Shown: positions 61,823 through 64,000 of the stretch, one piece after another
Layout of the letters: each line of letters starts with the position of its first letter
Numbering within the stretch: position 1 is the stretch's first letter
DNA from: Zhengella mangrovi
GTDB taxonomy: Bacteria; Pseudomonadota; Alphaproteobacteria; Rhizobiales; Rhizobiaceae
Direction: 5' to 3'
DNA: 64,000 nt
Assembly (NCBI RefSeq): GCF_002727065.1
Contig: NZ_PDVP01000012.1
Location: 62,001 to 126,000, forward strand
Translations under genes and position numbers: made by a program
Notes under the pieces: model-generated
The model's input: only the letters and a program-made list of their open reading frames with translations
Databases searched by the model: none
What the model was told of the DNA's origin: nothing

Positions 61823-62863
61823 ATGTCCAGATCCGTCGCCATCATCGGCGATCATTTCATGCTGCCGGAAGTGTTCGAGGAAAAGATCGTCGCGGCCTGC
61901 GGTGACAAGGTGTCGATCCGCACCCGCAAGGACAATTGGCCCGACGAACCCATGGAACACGGCTACGCCGTCGAAGGCATGGACGGGCTGAAGGAATATT
62001 TCGGCACCGCCGACGACGTGGTGGACTTCGTCGGCGACGCCGAGATCCTCGTCACCCAGTTGGCCCCGCTCTCGGCCGGCATGATGGACCGCCTTCCGAA
62101 CCTGAAGCTCGTGGCGGTATCGCGCGGCGGACCGGTGAACATCGACATGACCGCTGCCCGCGAACGCGGCATCACGGTGGTCAACACGCCCGGGCGAAAC
62201 GCCACCGCTGTCGCGGAGTTCACCATCGGCGCCATTCTTGCCGAGACCCGCAAGATCCGCGAAGGCCACGAAGCCCTTCGGAAGGGTATCTGGCGCGGCG
62301 ATCTCTATCGCGCAGATGTGACCGGCCGCGAACTGAACGAACTGACCGTCGGCGTCATCGGCTACGGCAACATCGGCACCAAGGTGGTCAAGCTGCTGCG
62401 GGCCTTCGGCACCAGGGTGCTGGTCTGCGACCCCTATGTCCAGCTGTCGCAGGAGGATCGCCTCGCCGGTGTCGAGCATGTCGCGCTGGACGAGATCCTG
62501 CAGCGCTCCGACGTCGTCAGCATGCATCCGCGCGTGACCGATGAAACGCGCAAGATGATCAACGCCGACACGCTCAGGGCCATGCGTCCCGGCACGATCT
62601 TCGTCAACACCGCGCGCGGCCCGCTGGTCGACTACGACGCGCTCTACGATGCGCTGGAGTCCGGCCATCTCGCCGGTGCCATGCTGGAAACCTTCTCCGT
62701 CGAACCGGTGCCGGAAGACTGGCCGCTGCTGCAATTGCCGAACGTGACGCTCACTCCGCATATTGCCGGCGCGTCGGTGCGCACGGTCACCTTTGCCGCC
62801 GAGCAGGCGGCCGAGGAGGTACGCCGCTACATCGCCGGCGAAGGCCCCCGCAACCAGTGCTGA
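61823..62863 (+). CDS. D-isomer-specific 2-hydroxyacid dehydrogenase
   Basis: The 346-residue NAD(P)-dependent enzyme has the dinucleotide loop VGVIGYGNIGTKVVKLL. The catalytic Arg is in VSRGGPVNIDM, the Glu lies between FVNTARGPLVDYDAL and METFSVEP-like LETFSVEPVPED, and the His is in TPHIAGASVRT. It interconverts D-2-hydroxyacids and 2-oxoacids (glyoxylate/hydroxypyruvate reductase, phosphoglycerate or phosphoerythronate dehydrogenase are relatives). One base separates it from the kinase gene, so it acts in the same pathway. AGGAG precedes the ATG. Confidence 0.92.
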   Translation: MSRSVAIIGDHFMLPEVFEEKIVAACGDKVSIRTRKDNWPDEPMEHGYAVEGMDGLKEYFGTADDVVDFVGDAEILVTQLAPLSAGMMDRLPNLKLVAVSRGGPVNIDMTAARERGITVVNTPGRNATAVAEFTIGAILAETRKIREGHEALRKGIWRGDLYRADVTGRELNELTVGVIGYGNIGTKVVKLLRAFGTRVLVCDPYVQLSQEDRLAGVEHVALDEILQRSDVVSMHPRVTDETRKMINADTLRAMRPGTIFVNTARGPLVDYDALYDALESGHLAGAMLETFSVEPVPEDWPLLQLPNVTLTPHIAGASVRTVTFAAEQAAEEVRRYIAGEGPRNQC

Positions 62864-62924
62864 CCAAGGATCGTCCCTTGACCCATCGCCCGCAAGAGGC
62901 CGGCATCGAAACCAGGATAGGACG

Positions 62925-63986
62925 ATGACACAGATCGCCAACGACCCCGAATTCCAGGCCCTGCGCACGGTATCGGCAAGGGCCGGCGCCGATCCGCTGC
63001 TCGTTCAGGCGGCGGGCGGCAACACCTCGATCAAGCGTGATGGCATCCTCTGGATCAAGGCGTCCGGCACCTGGCTGATGAACGCGGACAAGGACGACAT
63101 TTTCGTTCCCGTCGATCTCGGCCAGTTGAACAAGGCGGTGCGCCGCGATGACGGCTCGGCCGAAAAGGCCCAGGATTTCGTGGTCGCCGACCGGAACCCG
63201 TCCGGCCTGCGCCCCTCCATCGAGACGACCGTTCATTCGGCCCTGCCGCAGGACGTGGTGATCCATGTCCATTGCGTCGGCACCATCGCCCATGCAGTGC
63301 GGGCGGATGCCGGGGCTGTGCTGGCCGAAAAGCTTGCCGGTCTCGACTGGGCCTTCGTTCCCTACGTCAAGCCGGGCCTCACCCTTTCCCATTCGATCGA
63401 GGCGGTCCTGAAGCCGGAAACCCGCGTGCTTGTCCTCGGCAATCACGGCCTGGTCGTCTGCGGCGATACGGTGGCAGAAACCGAAGCGTTGATGGACGAT
63501 GTCCATGCACGCCTGACCGGCACGCCTCGCGCAACGGCAAGCGCGGACATCGAGGCGCTGAAACGGCTGGCGCAGGGCACCGGCTACGATCTGCCCGCCG
63601 ACCCGGCAAGCCATGGCGCGGCGCTCGATGCGGCAAGCGCTGCGATGGCCGGGCAGGGCAGTCTCTATCCCGACCACGTGATCTTCCTCGGCGTCGGCTC
63701 CGTGCTGGCCGGCGAGGGGGAGACAGCCGCGGATGTCGCCGCCCGCTTTGAAGCGGCCGGCCTGCCAGCACCCGTGTCGATCCTGTTTCCGGGCAAGGGT
63801 GTGCTGATGAACGGCTCGGCGAATGCCGGTGCCCAGGCGCTGGCCCGCTGCCTCGCCGACGTGACGACGCGGATCCCGGCAGGAACGGCATTGAACTACC
63901 TGACCGAAGCGCAGAATGCCGAGCTTCTGGATTGGGACGCGGAAAAATACCGCCAGGCGCTGAACAACAAGGGAGCAGGGGCGTGA
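62925..63986 (+). CDS. Class II aldolase (RhaD/COG3347-type aldolase half)
   Basis: The 353-residue zinc aldolase resembles the aldolase part of bifunctional rhamnulose-1-phosphate aldolase/dehydrogenase (COG3347), with QAAGGNTSIKRDGILWIKAS near the N-terminus. The zinc and catalytic residues are Glu100, His114-Val-His116 and His174 (GNHGLVV). The C-terminal tail (about 230-353, ending NYLTEAQNAELLDWDAEKY) resembles the linker before the dehydrogenase half in fused enzymes, but the dehydrogenase is absent and another gene starts right at the stop. It would split a sugar phosphate to dihydroxyacetone phosphate and an aldehyde, or decarboxylate a 2-oxo-tetronate phosphate. Confidence 0.88.
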   Translation: MTQIANDPEFQALRTVSARAGADPLLVQAAGGNTSIKRDGILWIKASGTWLMNADKDDIFVPVDLGQLNKAVRRDDGSAEKAQDFVVADRNPSGLRPSIETTVHSALPQDVVIHVHCVGTIAHAVRADAGAVLAEKLAGLDWAFVPYVKPGLTLSHSIEAVLKPETRVLVLGNHGLVVCGDTVAETEALMDDVHARLTGTPRATASADIEALKRLAQGTGYDLPADPASHGAALDAASAAMAGQGSLYPDHVIFLGVGSVLAGEGETAADVAARFEAAGLPAPVSILFPGKGVLMNGSANAGAQALARCLADVTTRIPAGTALNYLTEAQNAELLDWDAEKYRQALNNKGAGA

Positions 63987-64000
63987 GCACAGCCGCGCCT
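63983..64000 (+). CDS. Start of next operon gene (truncated by window end)
   Basis: A GTG at 63983 overlaps the aldolase stop as GTGA and has a strong ribosome site (GGGAG at 63971-63975). Only VSTAAP is visible, so no product can be named. If the operon follows the fused COG3347 enzymes, a short-chain dehydrogenase would be expected here. Confidence 0.5.

Overview
The window is 64 kb of GC-rich chromosome from an alphaproteobacterium, most likely in the Hyphomicrobiales (Rhizobiales). The evidence is the gene order dusB-ntrB-ntrC-ntrY-ntrX-trkA-dat-hfq-hflX-mazG, a fused ispDF, a B12-dependent ribonucleotide reductase, phosphatidylcholine synthase and an IalB-family protein. I do not name a genus. 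Genes are packed tightly, with many ATGA, GTGA and TGATG stop/start overlaps. No integrase, transposase, phage gene or CRISPR array was seen.

Layout. (1) 1-5.7 kb: an acid or lactone catabolic module with the 3' part of an isopropylmalate/tartrate dehydrogenase-type gene, a complete TRAP transporter, a lactonase-type amidohydrolase and an Ldh_2-type dehydrogenase. (2) 5.8-13.1 kb: nrdJ behind a tandem pair of NrdR boxes, then (all on the minus strand) pit, a Nudix hydrolase and gpt; two Pho boxes with identical half-sites lie beside pit and the Nudix gene. (3) 13.2-18.9 kb: a protein acylation pair (HDAC-family deacylase and Pat-like GNAT fusion) and two tandem universal stress proteins, each with an FNR/FixK-type box. 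(4) 19-23.5 kb: a CinA N-domain protein, wrbA, an alpha/beta hydrolase, tRNA-Leu(UAA), pncC and ispDF. (5) 23.6-36 kb: the nitrogen two-component operon running through trkA, dat, hfq and hflX, convergent with mazG. (6) 36-43.4 kb: an orphan family 5 binding protein, IalB, hspQ, an AEC carrier, a UbiH-like monooxygenase, pcs with a 13-codon leader ORF, and a quinone reductase. (7) 43.5-48.3 kb: a BMP-family nucleoside-type ABC importer. (8) 48.3-53.4 kb: an acyltransferase, rimO, a PLP decarboxylase, a DUF2218 protein and a MarR regulator. (9) 53.6-64 kb: a SorC-regulated carbohydrate operon with a Tat-exported binding protein, two permeases, two unlike ATPases, an EryA-like FGGY kinase, a 2-hydroxyacid dehydrogenase and a class II aldolase; another gene starts at the window edge.

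How the genes work together. Regions 1, 7 and 9 are self-contained uptake or uptake-plus-catabolism units. Regions 2 and 3 look like phosphate- and oxygen-responsive blocks, judged by operator sequences read directly. The best candidate for an undescribed system is region 9: its enzyme set does not match a textbook pathway, and its transporter has an asymmetric ATPase pair. The next best is the Nudix-pit pair with Pho boxes of opposite orientation.
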